A stretch of 64,000 nt of DNA from the NCBI RefSeq assembly GCF_042678185.1, contig NZ_JBHUDQ010000022.1; one strand, 5' to 3'. This stretch comes from Ramlibacter ginsenosidimutans. GTDB lineage: Bacteria > Pseudomonadota > Gammaproteobacteria > Burkholderiales > Burkholderiaceae_C. The notes beneath the pieces were generated by a model. The model had not been told where the DNA came from. It did not search any database and worked only from the letters and a program-made list of their open reading frames with translations. Positions 36,528-44,373 of this stretch are shown here, piece after piece; the stretch's first letter is position 1, and each line of letters starts with the position of its first letter. The position numbers and the translations under genes are program-made.

Positions 36528-37462
36528 GGGCCGGCACGCTCGCGAGCCTCGTGGCCTTGGCGGCGGCGCTGGCGCTGCCCTGGGTCCTGCGCGCCACCGG
36601 CACCGAGTTCTACCTGAGCCTGGGCAGCCGCGTGCTGGTGTTCGCGATCGCGGCGACCAGCCTCAACCTGCTGCTCGGCTACGCGGGCATGCCCTCGCTC
36701 GGGCACGCCGCCTTCTTCGGCCTGGGCAGCTACGCGAGCGGCGTGCTCCTGGCGCAAGGGCAGCAGTCGGCCGTGCTGCACCTGCTCGTGGTGCTTGCGG
36801 TGACGGGGGTCGCGGCGCTGGTGATCGGCGCGATCTCGCTGCGCACGCGCGGCGTGTACTTCATCATGATCACGCTCGCGTTCGCGCAGATGCTGTACTA
36901 CCTGGCGAACTCGCTGAAGGAATGGGGCGGCGACGAGGGCCTGCGGCTGCGCGCGCGCGTGCTGCTTCCTTTCGGCGGCGACCTGCGTGATGCGAGCACG
37001 CTGTACTACCTCGCGCTCGCCCTGCTGGTGCTGGCCCTCGCGGCGCTGGCCGGTTTCGCGCGCTCGCGCGCCGGGCTGGCGGTGCGCGCCCTGCGCGACG
37101 ACGAAGTGCGGGCCGAGGCCCTGGGCCTGCCGACGTTTCGCTGGAAGCTCGCGATCTTCGTGGTGGCGGGCATGGTGGCGGGCGTGGCCGGTGCGCTGTC
37201 CGCGAACCTGCAGGGCTACGTCAGCCCGAACACCTTGCACTGGACGCAATCCGGCACGCTGCTGGTCATGGTGGTCCTCGGTGGCGCGGGGTCCCTCTGG
37301 GGCGGCGTGGCCGGCGCGGTGCTGCTCCTGCTGCTGGAGGAGGTGCTGTCCGCGTGGACCGAGTACTGGGCCTTCTGGACCGGCTGGGTGATGCTGGCCG
37401 CCGTGCTGTTCGCACGGCAGGGCATCGCCGGGCTGTTCCGGCGCGCGAGGAGCGGCTCGTGA
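36524..37462 (+). CDS. ABC transporter permease, LivM type
   Basis: Second membrane subunit, 312 residues, about nine hydrophobic segments. LivM family blocks: AATSLNLLLGYAGMPSLGHAA, TRGVYFIMITLAFAQMLYY, and the coupling loop RALRDDEVRAEALGLPTF plus VVLGGAGSLWGGVAGAVL. It pairs with the LivH-type protein. The ATG overlaps the livH stop and the stop overlaps the livG GTG, so the four transporter genes are translated as a chain. Confidence 0.93.
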   Translation: MRAGTLASLVALAAALALPWVLRATGTEFYLSLGSRVLVFAIAATSLNLLLGYAGMPSLGHAAFFGLGSYASGVLLAQGQQSAVLHLLVVLAVTGVAALVIGAISLRTRGVYFIMITLAFAQMLYYLANSLKEWGGDEGLRLRARVLLPFGGDLRDASTLYYLALALLVLALAALAGFARSRAGLAVRALRDDEVRAEALGLPTFRWKLAIFVVAGMVAGVAGALSANLQGYVSPNTLHWTQSGTLLVMVVLGGAGSLWGGVAGAVLLLLLEEVLSAWTEYWAFWTGWVMLAAVLFARQGIAGLFRRARSGS

Positions 37463-38169
37463 CCGAGCCCTTGCTCCAGGTGCGCGGGCTGCGCAAGCGT
37501 TTCGGCGGCCTGGTCGTGACGGCAGGCGTCGACCTGGACGTGCAGTCGCGGGAGATCCACGCGCTGATCGGCCCCAATGGCGCCGGCAAGACCACCCTGG
37601 TCTCGCAGCTCGCCGGCGAACTGCGCAGCGACGCCGGCGCGATCCGCTTCGACGGCCACGACATCACGCAGCTCAGCACGCATGCGCGCGCCCGCCGCGG
37701 GTTGGTGCGCTCCTTCCAGGTCACGCGCCTGTTCCGCAGCCTCAGCGTGACCGAGCACCTGGCCTTCGCTGCCGGGGCGTCGGGAGCGCCCCCGCAGCCG
37801 GACCTGCTCGCGCGGGCCGGGTTGGAGGGACGCGGCGCTGCACCGGTCGACCAGCTCTCGCACGCCGAGCAGCGTGCGCTGGAGGTCGCGATGGCGCTCG
37901 CGTGCCGTCCGCGCCTGTTGCTGCTGGACGAGCCGATGGCGGGCCTCGGCGCCGAAGAATCGCTGGCCATGGGCGAGCGCATCGCAGCCTTGCGCGGCAC
38001 TTGCGCGGTGCTGCTGATCGAGCACGACGTGGAGGCGGTGTTCCGGCTGGCGGATCGCGTGTCCGTGCTGGTGGGCGGCGCCATCCTGGCAAGCGGCCCG
38101 CCGGCGCAGGTGCGCAGCGACCCGGAGGTCGTCGCCGCCTACCTGGGCGAGCCGGAGGACACCCGGTGA
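37459..38169 (+). CDS. ABC transporter ATP-binding protein, LivG type
   Basis: ATPase subunit of 236 residues: Walker A GPNGAGKTT (about 39-47), Q-loop SFQVTRLFRSLSVTEH, signature LSHAEQRALEVAMAL and Walker B LLLLDEPMAGLG, switch His in LIEHDVE. The signature reads S-H-A-E-Q instead of the usual S-x-G-x-Q; some LivG proteins tolerate this because the LivF partner's signature serves the other site. The GTG start overlaps the livM stop. Confidence 0.92.
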   Translation: MTEPLLQVRGLRKRFGGLVVTAGVDLDVQSREIHALIGPNGAGKTTLVSQLAGELRSDAGAIRFDGHDITQLSTHARARRGLVRSFQVTRLFRSLSVTEHLAFAAGASGAPPQPDLLARAGLEGRGAAPVDQLSHAEQRALEVAMALACRPRLLLLDEPMAGLGAEESLAMGERIAALRGTCAVLLIEHDVEAVFRLADRVSVLVGGAILASGPPAQVRSDPEVVAAYLGEPEDTR

Positions 38170-38870
38170 CCGAGGCGACGCCGCTGCTCGCCGTGCAGGA
38201 CCTCACCGCCGGCTATGGCCGCAGCCAGGTCCTCTCGGGCGTGTCACTGGAAGTGCGCGCCGGCGAGATCGTCGGCCTGCTCGGTCGCAACGGCATGGGC
38301 AAGACGACGCTGGTGCACGCCATCACGCAGTTGCTGCCGCCGTGGTCCGGGCAGGTGCTGTGGGACGGCGAAGCCATCGCGGGCCAACCGGCGCATCGGG
38401 TGGCGCGCGCAGGCATCGCGCTGGTGCCGGAAGGACGCCAGGTCTTTCCCAACCTGTCGGTGCAGGAGCACGTGACGGCATTCGCGCGCCCGGGCCGCTG
38501 GACGCCGCAGTCTCTGTTCGAGCTGTTCCCGCGCCTGGCCGAACGCCGCCACCACCTGGGCAACGAACTGTCGGGGGGCGAGCAACAGATGCTCGCGATG
38601 GCGCGCGCGCTGGTGACGAACCCGCGCCTGCTGATCCTCGACGAGGCGACCGAGGGCCTGGCGCCGCTGGTGCGCGAAGAAATCTGGCGGGTGCTGGGCG
38701 TGCTGCGGGAAAGCGGCCACGCCATGCTGGTCGTGGACAAGTACGTGCACCGGCTGGTGCGCCTGGCCGACCGCCACGTGATCCTCGAGAAGGGCCGCGT
38801 GGCCTGGTCCGGCCCCTCGGCGGCGCTGGAGGCCGACCGCTCGCTCTGGAGCCGCTACCTGGGGCTCTGA
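38166..38870 (+). CDS. ABC transporter ATP-binding protein, LivF type
   Basis: Second ATPase subunit, 234 residues: Walker A GRNGMGKTT (about 40-48), VPEGRQVFPNLSVQEH typical of LivF, intact signature ELSGGEQQMLAMARAL, Walker B LLILDEATEGLAP. The usual switch-loop His after Walker B reads VVDKYVHRL rather than VEQN, with no His at the usual place but one three residues on. The GTG start overlaps the livG stop. It ends the oxygenase-transporter operon; 44 bases later dapC begins. Confidence 0.92.
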   Translation: MTEATPLLAVQDLTAGYGRSQVLSGVSLEVRAGEIVGLLGRNGMGKTTLVHAITQLLPPWSGQVLWDGEAIAGQPAHRVARAGIALVPEGRQVFPNLSVQEHVTAFARPGRWTPQSLFELFPRLAERRHHLGNELSGGEQQMLAMARALVTNPRLLILDEATEGLAPLVREEIWRVLGVLRESGHAMLVVDKYVHRLVRLADRHVILEKGRVAWSGPSAALEADRSLWSRYLGL

Positions 38871-38902
38871 GCGGCCATTCGGCCGCCTGCACAGCCGGCG
38901 GG

Positions 38903-38908
38903 GATAAT
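38903..38908 (+). promoter_or_regulatory. Candidate -10 element (GATAAT) for leaderless dapC
   Basis: GATAAT ends 6 bases before the dapC ATG, exactly as in front of map, and no ribosome site lies between. The predicted start point falls on the start codon. Confidence 0.5.
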
Positions 38909-38914
38909 CGCGGC

Positions 38915-40117
38915 ATGAACCCGTTGTTGTCCCGCCTGCAGCCCTACCCGTTCGAGCGGTTGCGGCAACTGTTCGCCGGCGTCACGCCCAATCCCGCGTA
39001 CCGCCCCATCAGCCTGGGGATCGGCGAGCCCAAGCATCCGACGCCGGTCTTCATCAAGCAGGCCCTCGCCGCCGCGATGGACATCCCCGGCCACGACCTC
39101 GCCGGCTACCCGCCCACCGCCGGCACGCCGCAGCTGCGGCAGGCTTGCGCCGGCTGGCTGCAGCGCCGCTACGGTCTCGCCGTGGATGCCGCCACGCAGG
39201 TGCTGCCCGTCAACGGATCGCGTGAGGCGCTGTTCGCGTTCGCCCAGACGGTGATCGATCCCACGCGGCCGGCCGTGGTGGTCTGTCCCAATCCGTTCTA
39301 CCAGATCTACGAAGGCGCGGCCCTGCTGGCCGGCGCGCAGCCGTACTACGCGCCCAGCGATCCGGCGCGCAACTTCGCCGTGGACTGGGACAGCGTGCCG
39401 GCTTCCGTCTGGGAGCAGACGCAGCTGGTGTACGTTTGCTCACCGGGGAATCCGACGGGCGCCGTGATGCCGCTGGACGAGTGGCGCAAGCTGTTCGCGC
39501 TGCAGGACCGCCATGGCTTCGTGATCGCCTCGGACGAGTGCTACAGCGAGATCTACTTCCGCGACGAGCCGCCGCTGGGCGGCCTGGAAGCGGCGGCGCA
39601 GTCGGGCAATGGCGACTTCCGCAAGCTCGTCGCCTTCACCAGCCTGTCCAAGCGCAGCAACGTACCGGGCATGCGCAGCGGCTTCGTCGCCGGCGACGCA
39701 CAGCTGCTCAAGCAGTTCCTCCTCTATCGCACCTACCACGGCAGCGCGATGAGCCCGATCGTGCAGTCCGCGAGCGTCGCCGCCTGGAACGACGAAGCCC
39801 ACGTGGTCGCGAACCGCGAGCAGTACCGCCGCAAGTTCGCCGAGGTCACGCCGCTGCTGGAGCAGGTGCTGGACGTGCGCCTGCCCGACGCGAGCTTCTA
39901 CCTCTGGGCCGGCGTGCGCGGAAGCGACACCGACTTCGCCCGCGACCTGCTGGTTCAATACAATGTCACGGTGTTGCCGGGCAGCTATCTCGCCCGCGAA
40001 GCCGGCGGCGCCAATCCCGGTGCCGGCCGCGTGCGCATGGCGCTCGTCGCCGACACGCCCGAGTGCCTCGAAGCCGCCCAGCGCATCGTGCAATTCGTCC
40101 AGAACAGAACCCAGTGA
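38915..40117 (+). CDS. dapC: N-succinyldiaminopimelate aminotransferase DapC
   Basis: PLP-dependent class I/II aminotransferase, 400 residues, of the succinylase branch of lysine/diaminopimelate synthesis: glutamate donates the amino group to N-succinyl-2-amino-6-ketopimelate. Motifs: SLGIGEPKHPTP near the start, VCSPGNPTGAVM, IASDECYSEIYF, and the PLP-Lys in SLSKRSNVPGMRSGF. Its neighbour dapD makes the substrate precursor, and dapE lies further on, so the pathway is clustered. ATG at 38915 follows a GATAAT hexamer. Confidence 0.95.
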   Translation: MNPLLSRLQPYPFERLRQLFAGVTPNPAYRPISLGIGEPKHPTPVFIKQALAAAMDIPGHDLAGYPPTAGTPQLRQACAGWLQRRYGLAVDAATQVLPVNGSREALFAFAQTVIDPTRPAVVVCPNPFYQIYEGAALLAGAQPYYAPSDPARNFAVDWDSVPASVWEQTQLVYVCSPGNPTGAVMPLDEWRKLFALQDRHGFVIASDECYSEIYFRDEPPLGGLEAAAQSGNGDFRKLVAFTSLSKRSNVPGMRSGFVAGDAQLLKQFLLYRTYHGSAMSPIVQSASVAAWNDEAHVVANREQYRRKFAEVTPLLEQVLDVRLPDASFYLWAGVRGSDTDFARDLLVQYNVTVLPGSYLAREAGGANPGAGRVRMALVADTPECLEAAQRIVQFVQNRTQ

Positions 40118-40121
40118 ACCC

Positions 40122-40946
40122 ATGACCCAGCAGCTCCAGCAGATCATCGACACCGCGTGGGACAACCGCGCCAGCTTCTCCGCCGCGTCCGCACCGAAGG
40201 AAGTGCGCGAGGCCGTCGACCACGTCGTGGGCGAGCTGAACTCCGGCAAGCTGCGCGTGGCCACGCGCCAGGCCGTGGGCCAGTGGACCGTGCACCAGTG
40301 GGTCAAGAAGGCCGTGCTGCTGTCCTTCCGCCTGAAAGACAACGTGCTGATGAAGGCGGGCGAGCTCGCCTTCTTCGACAAGGTGCAGACCAAGTTCTCC
40401 CACCTGTCGGCCGAGGAAATGGCGGCGACCGGCGTGCGCGTGGTGCCGCCCGCGGTGGCACGCCACGGCAGCTACATCGCCAAGGGCGCGATCCTGATGC
40501 CCTCCTACGTGAACATCGGCGCCTACGTCGACGAGGGCACCATGGTCGATACCTGGGCGACGGTCGGCTCCTGCGCGCAGGTCGGCAAGAACGTGCACCT
40601 CTCCGGCGGCGTGGGCCTCGGCGGCGTGCTGGAGCCGCTGCAGGCCAATCCGACCATCATCGAGGACAACTGCTTCATCGGCGCGCGCTCGGAAGTCGTC
40701 GAAGGCGTGATCGTGGAGGAGAACTCCGTCATCTCCATGGGCGTGTACATCGGCCAGAGCACGCCGATCTACGACCGCGCGACGGGCCAGACGCACTACG
40801 GGCGGGTGCCGGCCGGCTCCGTCGTGATTTCGGGCAGCCTGCCCAAGGATGGTGGCAAATACAACCTGTATGCGGCCATCATCGTGAAAAAAGTGGACGC
40901 CAAGACCCGCTCGACGACCAGCCTGAACGACCTGCTGCGCGATTAA
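40122..40946 (+). CDS. dapD: Tetrahydrodipicolinate N-succinyltransferase DapD
   Basis: Adds a succinyl group from succinyl-CoA to tetrahydrodipicolinate, the step before DapC. The 274-residue protein has an N-terminal helical domain (QQIIDTAWDNRASFS) and a left-handed beta-helix of hexapeptide repeats (about 105-230: KGAILMPSYVNIGAYVDEGT, VGSCAQVGKNVHLSGGVGLG, IIEDNCFIGARSEVVEGVIV). The ATG is 4 bases after the dapC stop. The length matches the family. Confidence 0.97.
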   Translation: MTQQLQQIIDTAWDNRASFSAASAPKEVREAVDHVVGELNSGKLRVATRQAVGQWTVHQWVKKAVLLSFRLKDNVLMKAGELAFFDKVQTKFSHLSAEEMAATGVRVVPPAVARHGSYIAKGAILMPSYVNIGAYVDEGTMVDTWATVGSCAQVGKNVHLSGGVGLGGVLEPLQANPTIIEDNCFIGARSEVVEGVIVEENSVISMGVYIGQSTPIYDRATGQTHYGRVPAGSVVISGSLPKDGGKYNLYAAIIVKKVDAKTRSTTSLNDLLRD

Positions 40947-41006
40947 GTCAGAATGTCCTGAGTCCCCGCGCAGACGGGGGATGGGCCAGATCGGAGGAAG
41001 TAGTTG

Positions 41007-42164
41007 ATGGGAACGATGGAGCGCATCCTGCGCCTCATGGCCGAAAAGAAGGCCTCGGACGTGTACCTTTCGGCGCACGCGCCGGCCATGATCAAGGTCA
41101 ATGGCCAGACGGTGCCGATCAACAACCGGCTGCTGCCGCCGGACGCACCGCGCGCGCTGCTGGCCGAAGTGCTGCCGGCGGACCGCATGGAGGAACTCGA
41201 CGCGAGCGGCGAGCTGAACATGGGGCACCTGCTCGAAGGCGCGGGCAACTTCCGTTTTTCGGCGATGCGCCAACGCGGCACCATCGCCGCCGTCATCCGC
41301 TACATCGCCAGCGAGATCCCGCCGCTCGAGAGCCTGCAGCTGCCCATGATCCTGGGCGACCTGGTCATGGACAAGCGCGGCCTGCTGCTGATGGTGGGGG
41401 CCACCGGCGCCGGCAAGAGCACCACGCTGGCGTCGATGATGGACTACCGCAACGAGAACATGAGCGGCCACATCCTCACCATCGAGGACCCGGTCGAATT
41501 CATCTTCCGGAACAAGAAGTGCATCGTGAACCAGCGCGAGGTGGGCAGCGACACTCAGTCGCTGCAGACCGCGCTGAAGAACGCGCTGCGCCAGGCGCCG
41601 GACGTGATCCTGATCGGCGAGATCCGCGACCGCGAGACCATGTCCGCGGCCATCGCGTACGCGCAGTCCGGCCACCTGTGCCTGGCGACCATGCACGCGA
41701 ATAACAGCTACCAGGCGCTGAACCGGATCCTGTCCTTCTACCCGGTGGAAGTGCGGCCCACCATGCTCGGCGACCTTGCCGCGGCCATGAAGGCGATCGT
41801 GTCGCAGCGCCTGTTGCGCAGCGTCGCGGGCACCCGCGTGCCGGCCGTGGAAGTCATGCTGAACACGAAGCTGGTCTCCGAGCTGATCGAGAAGGGCGAC
41901 TTCTCCGGCGTGAAGGAGGCCATGGAAAAGTCGATGGCCGAGGGATCGCAGACCTTCGAGCAGGACATCGCTCGCCTCATCCTCGACGGCATCGTGGACC
42001 GCAAGGAAGGCTTGGCCCATGCCGATTCGCCGACCAACCTGCAATGGCGCATGCAGAACAGCGCGGCCGACCAGGCGATGGCGGCGAGCAACGATGGCGA
42101 CAGCGACGCAGACCTGGCCGACGAGCCGTCCTTCACCGAAATCACTCTCGATGTGAAACACTAG
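41007..42164 (+). CDS. pilU: PilT/PilU family twitching motility ATPase
   Basis: Hexameric ATPase that drives pilus retraction, 385 residues. Walker A GATGAGKSTT (about 133-142), the Asp box and Walker B VILIGEIRDRETM, and the His box CLATMHANNSYQAL are present. The start ATG at 41007 has GGAGGA 8 bases upstream. The C-terminal tail (about 345-385) is acidic and Ser/Asp-rich (NDGDSDADLADEPSF), as in PilU rather than PilT; no PilT partner lies beside it. It sits between dapD and dapE, in the same direction, though unrelated in function. Confidence 0.88.
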   Translation: MGTMERILRLMAEKKASDVYLSAHAPAMIKVNGQTVPINNRLLPPDAPRALLAEVLPADRMEELDASGELNMGHLLEGAGNFRFSAMRQRGTIAAVIRYIASEIPPLESLQLPMILGDLVMDKRGLLLMVGATGAGKSTTLASMMDYRNENMSGHILTIEDPVEFIFRNKKCIVNQREVGSDTQSLQTALKNALRQAPDVILIGEIRDRETMSAAIAYAQSGHLCLATMHANNSYQALNRILSFYPVEVRPTMLGDLAAAMKAIVSQRLLRSVAGTRVPAVEVMLNTKLVSELIEKGDFSGVKEAMEKSMAEGSQTFEQDIARLILDGIVDRKEGLAHADSPTNLQWRMQNSAADQAMAASNDGDSDADLADEPSFTEITLDVKH

Positions 42165-42191
42165 TCACCGGCAAGAAGCGGGAGCGGATTA

Positions 42192-42320
42192 CCGGACGCA
42201 GAGGGCGCAAAGGGGAAACAGCCGAAGGACGCAAAAGAATGGCTTCTTGAATGAAGCCATTTTTGCGTCCTCTGCGGAACTTCTGCGTCCTGTGCGTCCG
42301 GTTGTTGGTCGTTTCCCCCC
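42192..42320. repeat. Long hairpin repeat with GCAGAGGACGCA units, copy 2
   Basis: Between pilU and dapE. The arms pair as CCGGACGCAGAGGGCGCAAA with, inverted, CCGGACGCACAGGACGCAGA, and the core GAATGGCTTC/GAAGCCATTTTT forms an inner hairpin. Outside the right arm the sequence GTTGTTGGTCGTTTCC is the inverse of AAACGACCAA seen outside copy 3. It could also end transcription from pilU. Confidence 0.85.
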
Positions 42321-42354
42321 GGCCGCACGGTCCTCGTGCCGGTGCGCGGTGCCC

Positions 42355-42360
42355 TAGACT
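42355..42360 (+). promoter_or_regulatory. Candidate -10 element (TAGACT) for dapE
   Basis: TAGACT ends 7 bases before the dapE ATG with no ribosome site between, close to the leaderless layout of map and dapC. The match to TATAAT is 4 of 6. Confidence 0.35.
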
Positions 42361-42367
42361 ACGGGCA

Positions 42368-43513
42368 ATGTCCAAGACTTTGCATCTCACCGAGCAGCTC
42401 ATTGCCCAGCGCTCGGTCACGCCCGAGGATGGGCAGTGCCAGGCCATCATCGAGGCGCGCCTGAAGCCGCTGGGCTTTGTTTGCGAGACCATCGTCAGCG
42501 GCCCCGCTGACTTCCGCGTGAAGAACCTCTGGGCGAAACGGCCCGGCCGCGGGGGCCGGACCCTCGTGTTCGCGGGCCACACCGACGTGGTGCCCACGGG
42601 TCCGCTGGAGCAATGGACCAGCGATCCCTTCGTGCCGAGCCATCGCGACGGCAACCTGTACGGACGCGGTGCGGCCGACATGAAGACCTCGATCGCGGCG
42701 TTCACGGTGGCCGTCGAGGAATTCCTGGCCAACAACCCCACGCCCAAGCTCGGCGTCGCGCTGCTGCTCACGAGCGACGAGGAAGGGCCCAGCGTCGACG
42801 GCACGGCGGTCGTGTGCGAGAAGCTGCGCCAGCGCGGCGAGCAGCTGGACTTCTGCATCGTCGGCGAGCCGACTTCGGTCGAGCGCCTGGGCGACATGAT
42901 CAAGAACGGCCGCCGCGGCAGCCTCACGGGCAAGCTCACGGTCAAGGGCATCCAGGCGCACATCGCGTATCCGGAACTGGGGCTCAATCCCATCCACAAG
43001 GCCCTGCCCGCGCTGGCGGAGCTCGCCGCCACGGAATGGGACCACGGCAACGAATTCTTCCCGCCCACGAGCTTCCAGATCAGCAACATCCACGGCGGCA
43101 CGGGCGCGGGCAACATCATCCCGAACCGCGTGGTGATCGACTTCAATTTCCGTTTCGCCAGCGTGACCACGGCCGAGGACTTGCAGCAGCGCGTGCATGC
43201 GGTCCTCGACCGGCACGGCCTCGACTACGAGCTGCAGTGGGTCGTGGGCGGCCAGCCCTTCCTCACGACGCCGGGCGAGCTGGTCGACGCGGTGCGGCGC
43301 GAGATCCACTTCGTGACGGGCGTGGACGCCGAGCTGTCCACCACGGGCGGCACCAGCGACGGCCGCTTCATCTCGCGCATCTGCCCGCAGGTCATCGAGT
43401 TCGGCCCGATCAACGCCAGCATCCACAAGATCGACGAGCACGTCCGGGTCGCGGACCTGGAGCCGCTGAAGGACATCTTCCGCGGCGTGCTGGAGCGACT
43501 GGACGCGCTGTGA
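42368..43513 (+). CDS. dapE: Succinyl-diaminopimelate desuccinylase DapE
   Basis: Di-zinc hydrolase that frees LL-diaminopimelate, the last succinylase-branch step for lysine and peptidoglycan. The 381-residue protein has the M20 motifs: FAGHTDVVPTG (zinc His and Asp), YGRGAADMKTSIAAF, LLLTSDEEGP with the catalytic Glu pair, and IVGEPTS. The lid region reads VKGIQAHIAYPELGLNPIH, where most DapE proteins have QGHVAYPHLAxNPIH; this is a mild departure. Its stop overlaps the prmB GTG. Confidence 0.95.
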   Translation: MSKTLHLTEQLIAQRSVTPEDGQCQAIIEARLKPLGFVCETIVSGPADFRVKNLWAKRPGRGGRTLVFAGHTDVVPTGPLEQWTSDPFVPSHRDGNLYGRGAADMKTSIAAFTVAVEEFLANNPTPKLGVALLLTSDEEGPSVDGTAVVCEKLRQRGEQLDFCIVGEPTSVERLGDMIKNGRRGSLTGKLTVKGIQAHIAYPELGLNPIHKALPALAELAATEWDHGNEFFPPTSFQISNIHGGTGAGNIIPNRVVIDFNFRFASVTTAEDLQQRVHAVLDRHGLDYELQWVVGGQPFLTTPGELVDAVRREIHFVTGVDAELSTTGGTSDGRFISRICPQVIEFGPINASIHKIDEHVRVADLEPLKDIFRGVLERLDAL

Positions 43514-44373
43514 AGCTGATCACCCTTGTCGACGAACTCGCGGCGCAGCTGGAAGCCGCGGGCGTGAGCTTCGGGCACGGCACGACGAATGCGTTCGATG
43601 AAGCCGTGTGGCTGGTGCTGTGGCACCTCGGACTCCCGCTGGACGAACTGGACGCGCATGCCGAGCGCGAACTGAAGCCGGAAGAGCAGCACGCCGCGCG
43701 CGAGCTGCTGCACCGGCGCATCGCCACGCGCCAGCCCGCGGCCTACCTCACGCGCGAGGCCTGGCTGCAGGGCGTGCCGTTCTATGTCGACGAGCGCGCG
43801 ATCGTGCCGCGCAGCTTCATCGCGGAGCTGCTCGCCGACGGCACCATCGACGCCTGGCTCAGCGAACGCACGCAGAAGGTGCTGGACCTGTGCACCGGCA
43901 ACGGCAGCCTGGCCGTGCTCGCGGCCATGGCCTGGCCGGAGATCACGGTCGATGCGGCGGACATCTCGGCCGAAGCGCTGGAGGTCGCTCGCATCAACGT
44001 CGGCAAGCATGCGATGCAGGAGCGCATCCGCGTCGTGCAGTCCGATGGCCTGTCCGCCCTCCCCGGCCCGTACGACCTCGTGCTGTGCAACCCGCCCTAC
44101 GTCAACGCCGGCAGCATGGCGGTGCTGCCGCAGGAATACCGCGCCGAGCCGGCGCTGGCCCTCGCGGGCGGCGACGACGGCATGGACTTCGTGCGCCGCC
44201 TGCTGCGCGACGTGCCCTCGCGCATGAACCCCGGCGCCGTGCTGGTGCTGGAGATCGGCAACGAGCGCGACAACTTCGAGGCTGCGTTTCCCGGGCTCGA
44301 GGCGGTGTGGCTGGAAACGAGTGCCGGCGCCGACCAGGTGCTGCTGCTGACGCGGGAAGCGCTTCCCGCATGA
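43510..44373 (+). CDS. prmB: Ribosomal protein L3 N5-glutamine methyltransferase PrmB
   Basis: SAM-dependent methyltransferase that modifies a glutamine in ribosomal protein L3 (PrmB) during ribosome assembly. The 287-residue protein has an N-terminal helical domain (to about 95), the SAM-binding motif VLDLCTGNGSLAVLAAM, and the Gln-binding signature LVLCNPPYVN. A PrmC (release factor) assignment is possible, but the length, RSFIAELLADG context and position after dapE favour PrmB. GTG start overlaps the dapE stop; stop overlaps the next ATG. Confidence 0.9.
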   Translation: MKLITLVDELAAQLEAAGVSFGHGTTNAFDEAVWLVLWHLGLPLDELDAHAERELKPEEQHAARELLHRRIATRQPAAYLTREAWLQGVPFYVDERAIVPRSFIAELLADGTIDAWLSERTQKVLDLCTGNGSLAVLAAMAWPEITVDAADISAEALEVARINVGKHAMQERIRVVQSDGLSALPGPYDLVLCNPPYVNAGSMAVLPQEYRAEPALALAGGDDGMDFVRRLLRDVPSRMNPGAVLVLEIGNERDNFEAAFPGLEAVWLETSAGADQVLLLTREALPA

